Origin: Clostridia bacterium
GTDB lineage: Bacteria > Bacillota > Clostridia > Oscillospirales > CAG-272
Direction: 5' to 3'
NCBI GenBank assembly: GCA_028720145.1
Contig: JAQYLJ010000015.1
Location: 1 to 34,239, forward strand
Length of the DNA stretch: 34,239 nucleotides
Positions 33,875 through 34,239 of the stretch are shown piece after piece (the stretch's first letter is position 1; every line of letters starts with the position of its first letter). The position numbers and the translations under genes were made by a program. A model generated the notes under the pieces. It was given only the letters and a program-made list of their open reading frames with translations, was not told the origin of the DNA and did not search any database.

Positions 33875-33903
33875 ATTTTAACATAAATATTTTTCTCTGT
33901 CAA
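33875..33903 (-). promoter_or_regulatory. Promoter of the nucleotidase gene
   Basis: On the minus strand TTGACA (33898-33903) and TAAAAT (33875-33880) are 17 nt apart, about 85 nt upstream of the start codon at 33792. Confidence 0.8.
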
Positions 33904-33957
33904 ATTCTTGCCTTTTTGTAAGAATAGACGAAAAAACGATTTTTCGCATATTTCCTC

Positions 33958-33986
33958 TTGACAGCCCAAAGAGATTTTGCTATACT
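33958..33986 (+). promoter_or_regulatory. Upstream promoter (P1) of a probable rRNA operon
   Basis: TTGACA (33958-33963) and TATACT (33981-33986) are separated by 17 nt. No coding region follows before the next promoter about 110 nt downstream. Tandem consensus promoters are typical of rrn operons. Confidence 0.75.
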
Positions 33987-34066
33987 GCCAAAGCGAGTCT
34001 TGAAGAGCCTGTCCCATGGGCGGCGAAAGCGGAAATCATTGATTTTCGATTTTTTTAAAAAAAGAC

Positions 34067-34095
34067 TTGACAAACCGTTTTCTATCGTGTATGAT
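34067..34095 (+). promoter_or_regulatory. Downstream promoter (P2) of a probable rRNA operon
   Basis: TTGACA (34067-34072) and TATGAT (34090-34095) are separated by 17 nt and preceded by a T/A tract that could act as an UP element. Confidence 0.8.
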
Positions 34096-34239
34096 ATGAA
34101 AAGTCGCGAGTAAGAAAGCGGCGAGATTGGTCCTTGAAAATTGAACAACAGAAATTCGTATCACTGGAACTTGGTAAAACAAGATTGCAGTGTGAGGAAT
34201 CTCGAAAAACACTTTGAATAACTCGAAAAAGTAAAAGAG
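34096..34239 (+). other. Probable pre-rRNA leader running off the window
   Basis: No open frame follows the second promoter. The words GGTCCTTGAAAATTGAACAA match the CTTTGAAAACTGAACA-type sequence found in 16S leaders and 16S-23S spacers of Firmicutes. The rest is A-rich and uncoded. A 16S rRNA gene is expected just beyond the window end. That gene itself is not visible. Confidence 0.6.

Overview
The window looks like chromosomal DNA of a GC-rich Gram-positive anaerobe, most likely an uncultured gut-type Clostridia (Bacillota). The reasons are the strong AAGGAGG-type ribosome binding sites, the many lipobox lipoproteins, a LacI/ABC/GH32 sugar locus with no PTS genes, surface-module architectures typical of gut clostridia, and consensus TTGACA-17-TATAAT promoters. 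This placement is an inference from gene style. No rRNA gene body lies in the window to confirm it.

Layout. At 1-390 there is a minus-strand tRNA-Pro(GGG) with its own promoter and tandem hairpin terminators. At 391-1045 there is a strongly purine-rich stretch with a decaying 12-bp tandem repeat and no convincing gene. From about 1046 to 22701 a single run of co-directional plus-strand genes forms a fructan/sucrose utilisation locus. In order these are: an ABC ATPase with an unusual insertion, an unknown polytopic membrane protein, a PfkB fructokinase, a membrane-anchored modular GH32, a LacI regulator, a solute-binding lipoprotein, two sugar permeases, a lipoprotein GH32 whose nucleophile motif reads NEP instead of NDP, a four-module surface lipoprotein with no catalytic domain, an untracked 51-codon small gene, a secreted three-module protein with no catalytic domain, and a cytosolic GH32. 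At 22702-23069 there is a quasi-palindromic array of short hairpins separated by a 7-bp word that flips orientation at the centre, followed by a long hairpin. From 23142 to 24347 (minus) there is a thioredoxin-like protein and a helical lipoprotein. At 24364-24729 there is a MITE/REP-like composite repeat. At 24794-25813 (minus) there is a CPBP (CAAX-type) membrane protease, and at 25986-26786 (plus) a zinc-ribbon/coiled-coil protein. From 26872 to 31193 (minus) there is a housekeeping cluster: DUF1385 membrane protein, prmC, ddl, murI, rbfA. At 31375-33792 (minus) there is a modular 5'-nucleotidase-type lipoprotein. The window ends in two tandem consensus promoters and a leader that looks like the 5' end of an rRNA operon.

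How the fructan genes probably work together (inference). Two extracellular GH32 enzymes, one anchored by a C-terminal membrane helix and one lipid-anchored, cut fructan at the cell surface. Seven copies of an NGGFE...GW module, carried on two catalytically empty proteins, hold the polymer. The lipoprotein/permease/ATPase transporter imports oligosaccharides, the cytosolic GH32 hydrolyses them, and fructokinase phosphorylates the fructose. Two related palindromes (GGAAACGATTCC upstream of the first gene and GGAATCGATTCC upstream of the first GH32) are good candidates for the operator of the LacI protein and/or CcpA.

The strongest candidates for something undescribed are the fishbone-like hairpin array at 22843-23069, the Asp-to-Glu change in the second GH32, the 51-aa small protein between two surface-module genes, and the insertion in the transporter ATPase. 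No database search was possible, so family names rest on recognised motifs only.
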